A stretch of DNA of 64,000 bases from an uncultured Roseburia sp. (GTDB lineage Bacteria; Bacillota; Clostridia; Lachnospirales; Lachnospiraceae). The notes under the pieces are model-generated. The model searched no databases and had not been told where the DNA came from. It was given only the letters and a program-made list of their open reading frames with translations. Shown piece after piece: positions 33,261 to 41,646 of the stretch (position 1 is its first letter; each line of letters opens with the position of its first letter). A program made the position numbers and the translations under genes. The stretch lies in assembly GCA_910587865.1 (NCBI GenBank), contig CAJUNX010000002.1:37092-101091 (forward strand). Reading direction: 5' to 3'.

Positions 33261-34005
33261 TGATATCACCTCCCAGCAGCGCGAGCACATCGAGAATCTC
33301 ATGATAAAAGGCGGATCGCGTTCTCTCTCCCCGAAGCAGCTCGTTAAACAGACGACCGTCCTTTAAAAATAAAACACGCTTTGCATAACAGGCGCTGTAT
33401 GCGTCATGGGTGACCATAAGGATCGTCGTTCCCATCTCCCCGTTCATCTGCATCATGAGCTCAAGCAGGTTTTTGGATGCCTTCGAATCCAGCGCTCCGG
33501 TCGGCTCATCCGCCAGGAGCAGCGTCTGCCCTGCTACAATCGCCCGCGCACAGGCCGCCCGCTGCTTCTGCCCGCCGGACACCTGATACGGGAATTTTCC
33601 GAGCACCTCTGCGATGCCAAGCTTCCCGGCCGCCTCCTGCACCCGCTGCAGCACTTCATCCGGGTCAATGTGGTTAAGCGAGAGCGCAAGCCCGATATTT
33701 TCCTCAATGGTGAGCGTGTCAAGCAGATTAAAATCCTGAAAAACAAAGCCGAGCCGCTCCCGCCGGAACTTTGCCAGCTCCGCAGCCGCAAGCGCGGCGA
33801 TCTCCTTCCCGTCGAGCAGAATACTTCCCGCACTGATCGTATCGATCGTGGAGATACAGTTGAGCAGCGTTGTTTTTCCGCTGCCGGACGCTCCCATGAT
33901 CGCGATAAATTCGCCGTCCTCCACGTTAAAGCTGACCCGGTCCAGGGCCTTCGTCACATTGTTTTTACTTCCGTAATACTTTTCAATGTTTTTGACCTGT
34001 AGCAT
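33247..34005 (-). CDS. BceA-type ABC transporter ATPase
   Basis: This 252-residue cytoplasmic ATPase contains Walker A GASGSGKTT (about residue 40), the Q-loop FQDFNLLDTL, signature VSGGQKQRAA, Walker B LLLADEPTGALDS and switch VTHDAYSA. This is the MacB/LolD/BceA class that drives mechanotransmission rather than classical transport. ATG 34005 is chosen because GGAGGG lies 4-5 bases ahead; a longer frame to 34215 would run through the operator. It forms an operon with bceB and is preceded by a perfect palindrome (34173-34190), the likely BceR target. Confidence 0.92.
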   Translation of the reverse strand: MLQVKNIEKYYGSKNNVTKALDRVSFNVEDGEFIAIMGASGSGKTTLLNCISTIDTISAGSILLDGKEIAALAAAELAKFRRERLGFVFQDFNLLDTLTIEENIGLALSLNHIDPDEVLQRVQEAAGKLGIAEVLGKFPYQVSGGQKQRAACARAIVAGQTLLLADEPTGALDSKASKNLLELMMQMNGEMGTTILMVTHDAYSACYAKRVLFLKDGRLFNELLRGERTRSAFYHEILDVLALLGGDISDVI

Positions 34006-34172
34006 GATTCCCTCCGTTTCCGCGCCGGAATACATTTCCCGGACATCGTTACTGACCGCTGTCCTCTGCAAAAGCCGCCCCAGGATCCGAAGACTCCGGC
34101 AGATCCGCAGCGGGTTACAGAAAAAGAATACTTCAAAACAGGCATCGGCAGTAGCGATCTGATATTGACTTT

Positions 34173-34190
34173 CCTTACAGTTCTGTAAGG
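34173..34190. promoter_or_regulatory. Probable BceR-like operator upstream of bceA
   Basis: CCTTACAGTTCTGTAAGG is a perfect 8-2-8 palindrome in the 226-base gap between the kinase gene and bceA. It matches the TTACA...TGTAA style of response-regulator boxes found ahead of Bce-type transporter genes. No strong -10/-35 pair was recognised downstream. Confidence 0.65.
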
Positions 34191-34231
34191 TATGCGTCGG
34201 GTTCTCTTCCGGCACGGCCCCTTCCGAACGG

Positions 34232-35248
34232 TCAGTCCCTCTCTTCCGGCACGGCCTGCCGCATGGGAAATGTCAGTGTGACACAGGTCCCCTCTCCCTC
34301 CTGCGAGGTGATCTCAAGCTGTATCCCGAGAAAATCCGATATTTTCCGGCATAAATACAGCCCCATGCCGGTGGAGCCGCCGCGCAGACGCCCGTTGCTC
34401 CCGGTAAACCCGCGGTCAGATACCCGTGAAAGCTCATGCTGCGGTATTCCGATCCCATTGTCCGAAACGGAAAGCTGTACCTGTTTTCCCAGCGGATGCG
34501 CACAAATCGACACGACAGGCGTCCCGCTCCGATACCGCGCCGCATTCTGCAGAAGCTGTCCGAGGATAAAAGCCGCCCATTTCTCATCCGTATAGACCGT
34601 GCATTCCGGCAGATTTGTCTCCACTCGCACGCCGCTCTGAATCAGAAGACTGCGGTGTGTCTGCACCGCCTGCGCGACCAGCCGCGACAGCTCCAGCCGC
34701 CGGATGACACAGTCCCGCTCCGGGCTTTCCGCCCTTGCGTAATAGAGGGCCCGCTCCACATGCGCCTCAATCTGCGCAAGCTCCGCGGCAAGCCTGCGGC
34801 GCACATCCCCGTCCAGCCCCTGGCCCAGCAGCCGGGCCGCCGTGATCGGCGCCTTGATCTCGTGCACCCAGCTCTCAATATATTCCCGGTACTCCCTCTG
34901 TGCGGCCTGCGCATCTGAAACACCTGCAATCATCGCCTGTCCCGACCGGCGCATCAGCCCGAACAAAAAGCGCTCATACGGGTCCTCCGCCGGCGGAATG
35001 CATTCCGTAAACAGCTGCTTTTGATCCAGTCCGTCCGATATCGCCAGAAGCTCCCTGCACCTGGCGCGAAGCCGCAGGTATGTAAGCGTCTGTATCAGTA
35101 CCGCCGCCAGCGCAAGCGTGATCAGAAGCAGCGCCAGCACACCGGCCTGTGTTCCCGTGGCCAGCAGGATGACCGCAAAAATAATCACTAACAGAATATA
35201 AATCAGGCAGCGTTTTAAGCGTGACTCCAGGAATTCTCCGACTGTCAT
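34232..35248 (-). CDS. BceS-type intramembrane-sensing histidine kinase
   Basis: This 338-residue kinase has two membrane helices (about 13-31 and 36-56) joined by a loop of only a few residues, so it has no extracellular sensor. A short linker leads to the phospho-His at about residue 129 in ESWVHEIKAPIT. The ATPase boxes are LLQNAARYRSG, SVSDNGIGIP, DRGFTGSNGR and GSTGMGLYLCRKI. Kinases of this design read the state of a BceAB transporter through direct contact. The gene overlaps the regulator gene by 4 bases (ATGA) and is followed by bceAB, so all four genes form one functional system, although bceAB may have its own promoter. Confidence 0.92.
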   Translation of the reverse strand: MTVGEFLESRLKRCLIYILLVIIFAVILLATGTQAGVLALLLITLALAAVLIQTLTYLRLRARCRELLAISDGLDQKQLFTECIPPAEDPYERFLFGLMRRSGQAMIAGVSDAQAAQREYREYIESWVHEIKAPITAARLLGQGLDGDVRRRLAAELAQIEAHVERALYYARAESPERDCVIRRLELSRLVAQAVQTHRSLLIQSGVRVETNLPECTVYTDEKWAAFILGQLLQNAARYRSGTPVVSICAHPLGKQVQLSVSDNGIGIPQHELSRVSDRGFTGSNGRLRGGSTGMGLYLCRKISDFLGIQLEITSQEGEGTCVTLTFPMRQAVPEERD

Positions 35249-36036
35249 GGCGTCCCCTCCGATCCGCTCTCTTCGTCGGCCGGCACGCCGTCCGCGCAGA
35301 GCTGATACCCCAGCCCGCGGCGGGTTTTAATACAATCCGACCTCCCGAGCGCTGCCAGCTTTGACCGAAGCCGTGTCACATTCACACTTAATGTGTTGTC
35401 ATCGATATAGATCTGATGATCCCAAAGCACATCGATGAGATCCGCCCGCGACACGATATCCCCGGCGTGCCTCATCAGGTGCGCCAGGATCTGAAGCTCA
35501 TTGCGGCTTAGCTCCGCGCTGCGCTCTGGCGCCGAAACGGCGCCTCTGACCGGCTGTTCCGCCACCGCACGTCTGGCCTCATGCGTCGCCGCCACATCTC
35601 TGACCGGCTTCACCACGCCTTTGGCAAGCTGCAGCTTAAGACCGCAGGCTTCGATTGTGTCTGCTGCCGGCGCCCCGTCGCTCCGTCGCAGAACAGCCCG
35701 GATGCGCGCCAAAAGTAACAGCACATCGTATGGCTTCGTGATATAGTCGTCTCCGCCCAGACTCAGCCCCCGCAGTTCATCCATGGCGGTATCCCGGCTT
35801 GTGACAAAAATAATGGGGGTCTGAATCGTTTTTCGAAGCTGTGTGCACAGCGTCAGCCCGTTTACACCGGGCAGAAGGATATCCATCAGAATCAGATCCG
35901 GTTTTTCGGATTTCACCTGCCCCGGGATATCCGTAAAATCCGTGACTGCCACGGCACGATAACCCTCTCTTGTCAGCAGTGCAGCCAGCTCCTCCCGGAT
36001 ATCCGGCTCGTCTTCGATCATCATAATTGTCCGCAC
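35245..36036 (-). CDS. BceR-type response regulator (OmpR family)
   Basis: This 263-residue regulator has a receiver domain (1-115) with MIEDEPDI, the acceptor Asp in LILMDILLPGVNG (about residue 52), the Thr switch in FVTSR and the Lys in YITKPYD. A winged-helix DNA-binding domain (about 170-250) contains LSRNELQILAHLMRHAG and RGLGYQL. Between the domains is a linker of about 40 residues rich in Arg/Ala/Glu (THEARRAVAEQPVRGAVSA), longer than usual for the family. The start is GTG at 36036 behind GGGAGGAAAGTC. The gene lies 60 bases after the pullulanase gene on the same strand. Confidence 0.92.
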   Translation of the reverse strand: MRTIMMIEDEPDIREELAALLTREGYRAVAVTDFTDIPGQVKSEKPDLILMDILLPGVNGLTLCTQLRKTIQTPIIFVTSRDTAMDELRGLSLGGDDYITKPYDVLLLLARIRAVLRRSDGAPAADTIEACGLKLQLAKGVVKPVRDVAATHEARRAVAEQPVRGAVSAPERSAELSRNELQILAHLMRHAGDIVSRADLIDVLWDHQIYIDDNTLSVNVTRLRSKLAALGRSDCIKTRRGLGYQLCADGVPADEESGSEGTP

Positions 36037-36095
36037 GACTTTCCTCCCTGTCTGTTTGCATAGCTGCCGTCAAAATAACTATAGATAGGCTGTCC

Positions 36096-38393
36096 TCATT
36101 CACAGCGCTCCCCAAATACTGTAACCCCTCCCGCGGTTACAGGTACAATCCCGCCGTCCAGCCACACCGGATTCGCCGACGATTCCGCATGATCTTTTTG
36201 CGGACCATTCACACACGATTCCTCTTTCCATGCCTGACGGCCGTTCACACACGATTCCCTCTGGTCGGAGAAAAATACGCTCCTGCCGTCCGATAACAGC
36301 ACGCGCTTCGCCTCCGGCAGGCGTATCTCATGATCTTTTTCCCGGGCGGAATAGACAATCCACAGCCGTTTCCAGGGATCCTGTCCGCTTAACGCGTCAA
36401 AAGAAAACGCCACACACCTCTCACTGCATTTGTAAAACCGGATCGCCTTTCTCACCCGGATATCTCTTCGCCAGTACCCCGAAAAGCTCCTGCGGATCGC
36501 GAGCATTCCTTTATAATATGCCATAAGATCCTCGTACCGGTACATCCGCTCCCAGTCCAGCGCGTTTAAATCCGCCGGCGACCGGTAGCTGTCGCCGATC
36601 CCGTCTTTTGTCCGCGCCGCCTCCTCCCCTGCCTGAAAAAATACAGAACCCAGCGACGTGAGGACGATCCCTGCCGCGAATTTATTCGCCTGCAGCACAG
36701 CCGCGTCATGTTTCCTGAAATCCGGCTTATCCTGCATCGTATAACAGAGTTTATCCCACAGCGTCCAGTTGTCGTGGGCCGAGACATAAGTGATCGTCTG
36801 GCCGGGATTCTGCGGCTGATACCCGCCCTTCCCGTCGCACCAGGCCAGCACCGACGAACGGATCCGCCGTTTCAGCTGTGTTCCGCCGTTGACAAAACCG
36901 GGCACCTCTGCACAAAAGACACTTCCCTTGACAGCATCCCTCGTATCGTCATTAAAGACGGCGATCCGCGGATCCAGTTTTTCCACATTCGCTTTCACCG
37001 CAGGGGTCAGTCCTTCCCGCAATGCAGAGCTCCCGGCTGTCCAGGGTTCGCCGTACATCAGAATCGAAGTGCCGCCCGGCAGCGCATCCAGCGCGCGGCG
37101 GATCCCGTTCATCGTCTCCGTGTCAAACAGTCCCATCAGGTCGAAACGGAAGCCGTCGATGTGGTATTCCCTCGCCCAGTAGCAGACAGACTCCGTGATA
37201 TACCGGCGAAACATCGGCCGTTCGCACGCCGTCTCGTTTCCGCAGCCCGAACCGTTAGAGAGAGAGCCGTCCGGATTCTGCCGGTAATAATAATACGGAA
37301 CCGTCCGCTGAAAACAGGAATCCATGGAAAACGTGTGGTTGTATACAACATCCATCACGACGCCGATCCCCTCCGCGTGAAGCGCCTGCACCATTTCCTT
37401 AAACTCCCGGATGCGGACACGTCCGTCATACGAATCTGTCGCATAACTGCCCTCCGGGACATTAAAATTGAGCGGATCATATCCCCAGTTGAAGGAATCG
37501 ACATTTCCCTGATCTCCCGGTCTGACGGCAGCATTCCTTTCATCCAAAGCCGCACCGGCGTCCCTGCATCCTTCCGCCTCATCGACGGAGGCGAAATCAA
37601 AACAGGGCAGCAGGTGCACATGGGTGATCCCAAGCTCCCTTAAATACGCCAGGCAGGTCGGCTTTGCCCTGCCGGCATGTGCTCCCCCAAAACCATCACC
37701 GCCGGCACCCTCTTCTCCAGCGGCTGCCGCCGCATCCCGGGCTGTCCTCCCCTCTCTCCTGACAGACACCGCCGCATCACCGCCGGCACACTCTCCCCCC
37801 TCAACGTTCGCAGCGTCCCGCCCGGCACGCTGTCTCTCCCGGCCGCACAGCACAGAATCCGTGACCGTAAACGCCTTATACTTCCCCCGGTACTCTGCCG
37901 GGATACCGGAGCTTTCGGCAAAGGAGAAATCCTTCACATGCAGCTCATAAATCACCGGCAGCCGGCCGGCGTCATAACAAAATGAGTCCTCCTCCCAGCC
38001 GGCCGGATCCGTCTCCCTCAGATCCACGATCATGCTCCGTCTTCCGTTCACCCCGCAGGCTATTGCGTACACATCCTGCGTCTCCTTCGTCTGCCCGTCC
38101 GCCGTGACTGTGTAGGTATAATAGCGGTTTTTCAGATTTTCATCTATATTTGCTGACCATACGCCTTTTGCGCCGCGCTTCATCGGCAGAGAGCTGATCC
38201 GGTCGTCAGTCCCCTCCGTTCCGCTCTCATACAGATTTAAAAGCACCTCCTCCGCGGTCGGCGCCCACACCTTAAATACCGTATCCGCGTCATGAAGCGT
38301 CACACCAAGATCGGTTCCCTCATATTCATACCTGCGCCCAAACTCCTCCGAATCAAACAGCTTTTTCCAGCCCGCCGGCTTCTTTGCTTTCAT
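36096..38393 (-). CDS. pulA: Type I pullulanase
   Basis: This 765-residue enzyme hydrolyses alpha-1,6 branches in pullulan, glycogen and starch-derived dextrins. An N-terminal CBM48-like domain (about 20-130) precedes the GH13 barrel. The family signature is NWGYDPLNFNVPEG (about residues 305-318). The nucleophile Asp is in GFRFDLMGLFD, the acid Glu in LMYGEPW and the third Asp in VSAHDNWT. There is no signal peptide, so it probably acts inside the cell on glycogen or imported dextrins. Between YKAFTVTDSVL and CLAYLRELGITHVHLLP lies an unusual low-complexity insert of about 65 residues rich in Gly/Ala/Arg/Asp/Glu (nucleotides about 37660-37860). It falls in a surface loop of the barrel entry. 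A possible -10 TATAAT lies at 38440-38435 on the minus strand. Confidence 0.95.
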   Translation of the reverse strand: MKAKKPAGWKKLFDSEEFGRRYEYEGTDLGVTLHDADTVFKVWAPTAEEVLLNLYESGTEGTDDRISSLPMKRGAKGVWSANIDENLKNRYYTYTVTADGQTKETQDVYAIACGVNGRRSMIVDLRETDPAGWEEDSFCYDAGRLPVIYELHVKDFSFAESSGIPAEYRGKYKAFTVTDSVLCGRERQRAGRDAANVEGGECAGGDAAVSVRREGRTARDAAAAAGEEGAGGDGFGGAHAGRAKPTCLAYLRELGITHVHLLPCFDFASVDEAEGCRDAGAALDERNAAVRPGDQGNVDSFNWGYDPLNFNVPEGSYATDSYDGRVRIREFKEMVQALHAEGIGVVMDVVYNHTFSMDSCFQRTVPYYYYRQNPDGSLSNGSGCGNETACERPMFRRYITESVCYWAREYHIDGFRFDLMGLFDTETMNGIRRALDALPGGTSILMYGEPWTAGSSALREGLTPAVKANVEKLDPRIAVFNDDTRDAVKGSVFCAEVPGFVNGGTQLKRRIRSSVLAWCDGKGGYQPQNPGQTITYVSAHDNWTLWDKLCYTMQDKPDFRKHDAAVLQANKFAAGIVLTSLGSVFFQAGEEAARTKDGIGDSYRSPADLNALDWERMYRYEDLMAYYKGMLAIRRSFSGYWRRDIRVRKAIRFYKCSERCVAFSFDALSGQDPWKRLWIVYSAREKDHEIRLPEAKRVLLSDGRSVFFSDQRESCVNGRQAWKEESCVNGPQKDHAESSANPVWLDGGIVPVTAGGVTVFGERCE

Positions 38394-38846
38394 CTGCTTC
38401 CCTCCCCCCGCCCCGCTTTATTTTTTATCCTTTTATTATACATGTTCCATGACACTGCTGTACATAGTTCAGACATTGATTTTCACCTTGACTTACATTT
38501 TGTGAATGCTATATTAGAAACATGAAGGAAACAACCGCTCACAAAATGGTTGACCTCCAGTTAGGTTATAAGCCTGCCTGAATCTGCGCTCCGGACTTAT
38601 GTCCCTGTTTGAGGATATGGCTGCACTGGTATCCGCCGATATCACAGAGATACAGAAAAATAAAGTCAGCAACCGGATGATGTCCCAGCCGTTGTTTATT
38701 CAGGCATTATTCGGGGATTTGTGTTGGGAAAATAAAGTAAGATTACACTATTTTGTTATATATTTTTATTGATTTCAGAACAAATAAGCGTTATGATAAA
38801 TTATCATATAATCAATATACGTTTTCGCTAATAGGAGGAAATAACA
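38394..38846. other. Intergenic region with a degenerate coding remnant
   Basis: About 450 bases separate the pullulanase gene from the exporter unit. From 38522 a plus-strand frame reads MKETTAHKMVDLQLGYKP and stops. Another frame then continues LRSGLMSLFEDMAALVSADI and LFIQALFGDLCWENKV to about 38740, so a small gene has been frameshifted here. I cannot name the family. The last 100 bases are AT-rich and hold GATAAATTATCATATAATC, a probable promoter region for the downstream genes. Confidence 0.4.
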
Positions 38847-38945
38847 CTGTGGTCACAATATAAAAATGTTACGAAAAGAAAAGGCACACAAAAAAGCAAT
38901 CCTCTAACATGTGCCGCTACAAAAAGAGCTTTTGAAACACAATAA
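38847..38945 (+). CDS. Possible 32-residue peptide ORF before the ABC exporter
   Basis: A strong site TAGGAGGAAATAACA is followed 8 bases after AGGAGG by CTG, opening LWSQYKNVTKRKGTQKSNPL then TCAATKRAFETQ and a stop, 26 bases before the ABC exporter start. An AUG is missing, so either CTG is used or the reading is wrong; a GTG two bases later gives only four codons. The peptide is basic, with one Cys and several Thr, and lacks a signal peptide. A small gene with a strong site directly before an exporter gene could be an exported peptide. The evidence is weak. Confidence 0.3.
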   Translation: MWSQYKNVTKRKGTQKSNPLTCAATKRAFETQ

Positions 38946-38971
38946 AATATTTTTATGAAAGGAATCTCCCT

Positions 38972-40585
38972 ATGAAACTGATTCTTCGATACTGCCGGGA
39001 ACTCATTCACACCTATCCGCTCCTCTTTGCAAAAGCAATCGCAATGATCCTTCTGATCACCGCCTTAAATACCGCAATTCCCTGCGGAATGCGTTATTAT
39101 ATTGATGCGGTCACCGCAAACGGCAGCATACTTATGATCATTGCGGGACTGCTGCTTTTCGCCGCCTGTATGCTCCTTGGCACCTGTCTTGAGATCCGCT
39201 GGTATATTCAGTTAGATGAAATGGGCGGCCGTTACATTACGGATATTACCATCGACGCGGAGCAGGTTCTGGCCTATGCCTCGCACCGTCATGTAGATGA
39301 GATGCGACCTGACCGGTTAAAGCATATGCTCTATGCGGATATCCTTGATATCTTCCGGGTGCTTGGCCACCACATCCCAAGCCTGGCGGGGCATCTCTGC
39401 ACCATACTGATCAGCTTTCTTCTTGCCGCATGTTTCCACTGGCAGTTCGCCCTCATCCTGCTGCTTTCCTCAGCCGGAGGATTTTTTCTTTCTTTCTACA
39501 GCCGTAAAATGATTTCTCAAAAAGCCGGCATGACAAACCAGAAATTAAAGACACACCACGCACATTGTAACGAATATGTCGACTCGCTTCCGCTGATTCA
39601 GACAAATGATATCATTTCCTATTTCTGTAATCGTTCCAAGGCAGGCATTCATGATTTTATCGAGGCTTCCCAAAAGGAAAACCGTACCGCCGTTTTCTGG
39701 GGAAAAGCAATTGGAAACTATAACACGCTGTTTACGATCCTGCTCTCCGCGCTTCTTGTTCTGCCCGCGGTGGGCGGAAATATTGTAAACCTGGTATTTT
39801 TCACAATGCTCTCCGGCATCGTCACCTCTACCAGCCAGCAGGCGGAGCTTCTGCTCCAGCAGATTATAAAAGCTTCGGTCAGCTTTGAAAATATCGAGGC
39901 GATACGCGCTCTGCCAAAGCGCCAGGGAGAACAGCCGCTGACGCATATTGCGCATGTTGAATTCCAAAATGTCGTCTTTACCTATCCCGGCGCACAGATC
40001 CCCGCGCTCCGCGATATCTCCTGCCGGCTCTCGCAGGGCGACTTTATCCGGCTTACCGGCGGCAACGGAAGTGGCAAGTCAACGTTTATCAAGCTGCTCA
40101 CCGGCATCTACGCGCCGGATTCCGGGCGGATCCTGGTAAACGGGCTGGATCTGTCCCTCTGCCGCCAGGAAGATCTGAACCGGCAGATCCTCTACATCAA
40201 TCAGGATGAAACCATGCTGAACGAAACGATGAAAACCTATGTGGAGCTGATCAGCGGTCATGCCATCGCTCCCGGCGAATGGGGCCCGCTGTCTGCAAAG
40301 GCAGGGCTATCCGCGCCCTCGGACCGGGATATCGAAAACAACGGACTCTCCCTGTCCGTGGGACAGCGCAAAAAGCTCCTGATTCTCAAACTGCTGCTGC
40401 GCGCAGAGGAAGCATCCGTCATTATTCTCGACGAGGTGGAAGCCGGGCTGGACGCGGACACAAAAGCCCGGTTTTTATCGATCTTAAACGATCTCGTTTC
40501 AAAACGGGATAAAATCATCCTAATGATCGAGCACACAGAAGAACAGAATATCCCGTTTGACCGCGTGATGGAGTTTGGCCTTTAA
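38972..40585 (+). CDS. ABC exporter, fused membrane and ATPase domains
   Basis: This 537-residue half-transporter has six membrane helices in residues about 15-290. The ATPase domain (about 325-537) carries Walker A TGGNGSGKST, Q-loop YINQDE, a variant signature LSVGQRKKL in place of LSGGQ, Walker B VIILDEVEAGLDAD and the switch His in IEHTEEQ. It belongs to the ABCB/MsbA-type exporters. The N-terminal C39 peptidase of bacteriocin exporters is absent. Such proteins act as homodimers or with a partner; no second half-transporter is adjacent. A TetR-type gene follows and partly overlaps in open frame. The site GAAAGGAATCTCCCT supports the start. The substrate is unknown; a peptide or drug is likely. 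Confidence 0.88.
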   Translation: MKLILRYCRELIHTYPLLFAKAIAMILLITALNTAIPCGMRYYIDAVTANGSILMIIAGLLLFAACMLLGTCLEIRWYIQLDEMGGRYITDITIDAEQVLAYASHRHVDEMRPDRLKHMLYADILDIFRVLGHHIPSLAGHLCTILISFLLAACFHWQFALILLLSSAGGFFLSFYSRKMISQKAGMTNQKLKTHHAHCNEYVDSLPLIQTNDIISYFCNRSKAGIHDFIEASQKENRTAVFWGKAIGNYNTLFTILLSALLVLPAVGGNIVNLVFFTMLSGIVTSTSQQAELLLQQIIKASVSFENIEAIRALPKRQGEQPLTHIAHVEFQNVVFTYPGAQIPALRDISCRLSQGDFIRLTGGNGSGKSTFIKLLTGIYAPDSGRILVNGLDLSLCRQEDLNRQILYINQDETMLNETMKTYVELISGHAIAPGEWGPLSAKAGLSAPSDRDIENNGLSLSVGQRKKLLILKLLLRAEEASVIILDEVEAGLDADTKARFLSILNDLVSKRDKIILMIEHTEEQNIPFDRVMEFGL

Positions 40586-40614
40586 CAGGATACAAAAGCG
40601 TAGCAGATATCACA

Positions 40615-41022
40615 GTGAGCAATATTACAAAAGCCTGTGGTATCTCGCGCCAGACCTTCTACCACCATTTCAGAGACAAATATTCCGTAATCGAATATCT
40701 CTATGAGCCGGCAATAAAAGAAATCGGCATGGGGTGTGGCAGTGATATTCAGGAAGTGTTATTGAGAATGTATGAGGAATGCTGCAACAACAGAGCCAAT
40801 TATATATCTGTGATCTCTTACGAAGGCCAAAACTCTTTTGAAGAATATTGCATAAAAGGAAATCGAGAGTTTTTTATGGAGTATTTTACACAAAAATACG
40901 GGAACGGGAATCTAGACAAATCGCTGGAAACAGCAATTGATTCCTCCTGTCATGGTGCTGCATTCACGCTGATCAGCTGGATCCGAAACGGTATGAAAGA
41001 ATGTTCGGAATTCATAGCCTGA
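40615..41022 (+). CDS. TetR-family regulator, short N-terminus
   Basis: At least 135 residues are encoded, with the DNA-binding helix-turn-helix ITKACGISRQTFYHHFRDK at the start and a helical ligand/dimer domain after it, like DhaS-type regulators. From GTG 40615 the protein lacks the first helix of a normal TetR domain. The frame is open upstream and reads GYKSVADITVSNITKACG, which fits the expected family sequence. The true start is therefore probably further left, inside the end of the exporter gene, with translation coupled to it. No ribosome binding site is seen at 40615. It probably controls the exporter. Confidence 0.8.
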   Translation: MSNITKACGISRQTFYHHFRDKYSVIEYLYEPAIKEIGMGCGSDIQEVLLRMYEECCNNRANYISVISYEGQNSFEEYCIKGNREFFMEYFTQKYGNGNLDKSLETAIDSSCHGAAFTLISWIRNGMKECSEFIA

Positions 41023-41090
41023 GAGATGTACAAATGCCTGCCAAAGTTATTGCGGCTGTCAATGAAACAATAATATAGATGGAATCCGGG

Positions 41091-41119
41091 TTGTAACAGA
41101 ATACAGATCATGCTAAAAT
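41091..41119 (+). promoter_or_regulatory. Promoter of the DUF4869-like/ATPase pair
   Basis: TTGTAA (41091-41096) and TAAAAT (41114-41119) are 17 bases apart, about 75 bases before the start at 41194. Confidence 0.6.
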
Positions 41120-41193
41120 GGATGAAATAACGCCAGGGTTTTGGGAGTGTAATGCAAAGAGAAACCCGAAGACATCTGAAACCAGGAGGTTTT

Positions 41194-41643
41194 ATGTTAA
41201 AAATTGTGTTTGGAGACATCGAAAATTCTATTTTCCACCCACCGACCTGGTTTGACAACCGGTACGAAGATGAATGGATCACGGATCCCCTTTCGGTACA
41301 GATGATAAAAGACATCGACAAATCAGAAGTAGTCAGCCCGCACCTTATCGAAAGCCCGGTTCTCGGACCGATTTCCACAAAAGAGCTTTCAGGCGGGGTA
41401 AAAACACTGATGCTGATGGCGTTTGACGAGTCCGGAAAAATATTCAACGCATCCTCCTGCGGAAACAACTGTGCAAAATGGATCGTTGAGATCAGCAGGC
41501 AAAAGGATCTGACCATAAATCTGCATCATGTGCTGGATTTCAGCTCTGCCGGAGAATTCGATGCCCTGATGCTGAATACCGGAAGGATCGTTCACGGCTA
41601 TGCGGAATATGTCGATGAAGCCCTGCGAATAGAGGAGCGGTAA
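41194..41643 (+). CDS. DUF4869-like protein
   Basis: This 149-residue protein starts MLKIVFGDIENSIFHPPTWF, and I recognise it as DUF4869-like, a family known from Lachnospiraceae and relatives without an assigned function. It is a single small domain with a conserved start, an NASSCGNNCAKWI segment containing two Cys, and a late DLTINLHHVLDF. ATG 41194 is chosen because ACCAGGAGGTTTT lies directly before it. The stop is 3 bases before the start of the P-loop protein, so the two are translationally coupled and probably work together. It could be an inhibitor, adaptor or substrate of the ATPase. Confidence 0.7.
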   Translation: MLKIVFGDIENSIFHPPTWFDNRYEDEWITDPLSVQMIKDIDKSEVVSPHLIESPVLGPISTKELSGGVKTLMLMAFDESGKIFNASSCGNNCAKWIVEISRQKDLTINLHHVLDFSSAGEFDALMLNTGRIVHGYAEYVDEALRIEER

Positions 41644-41646
41644 CAG

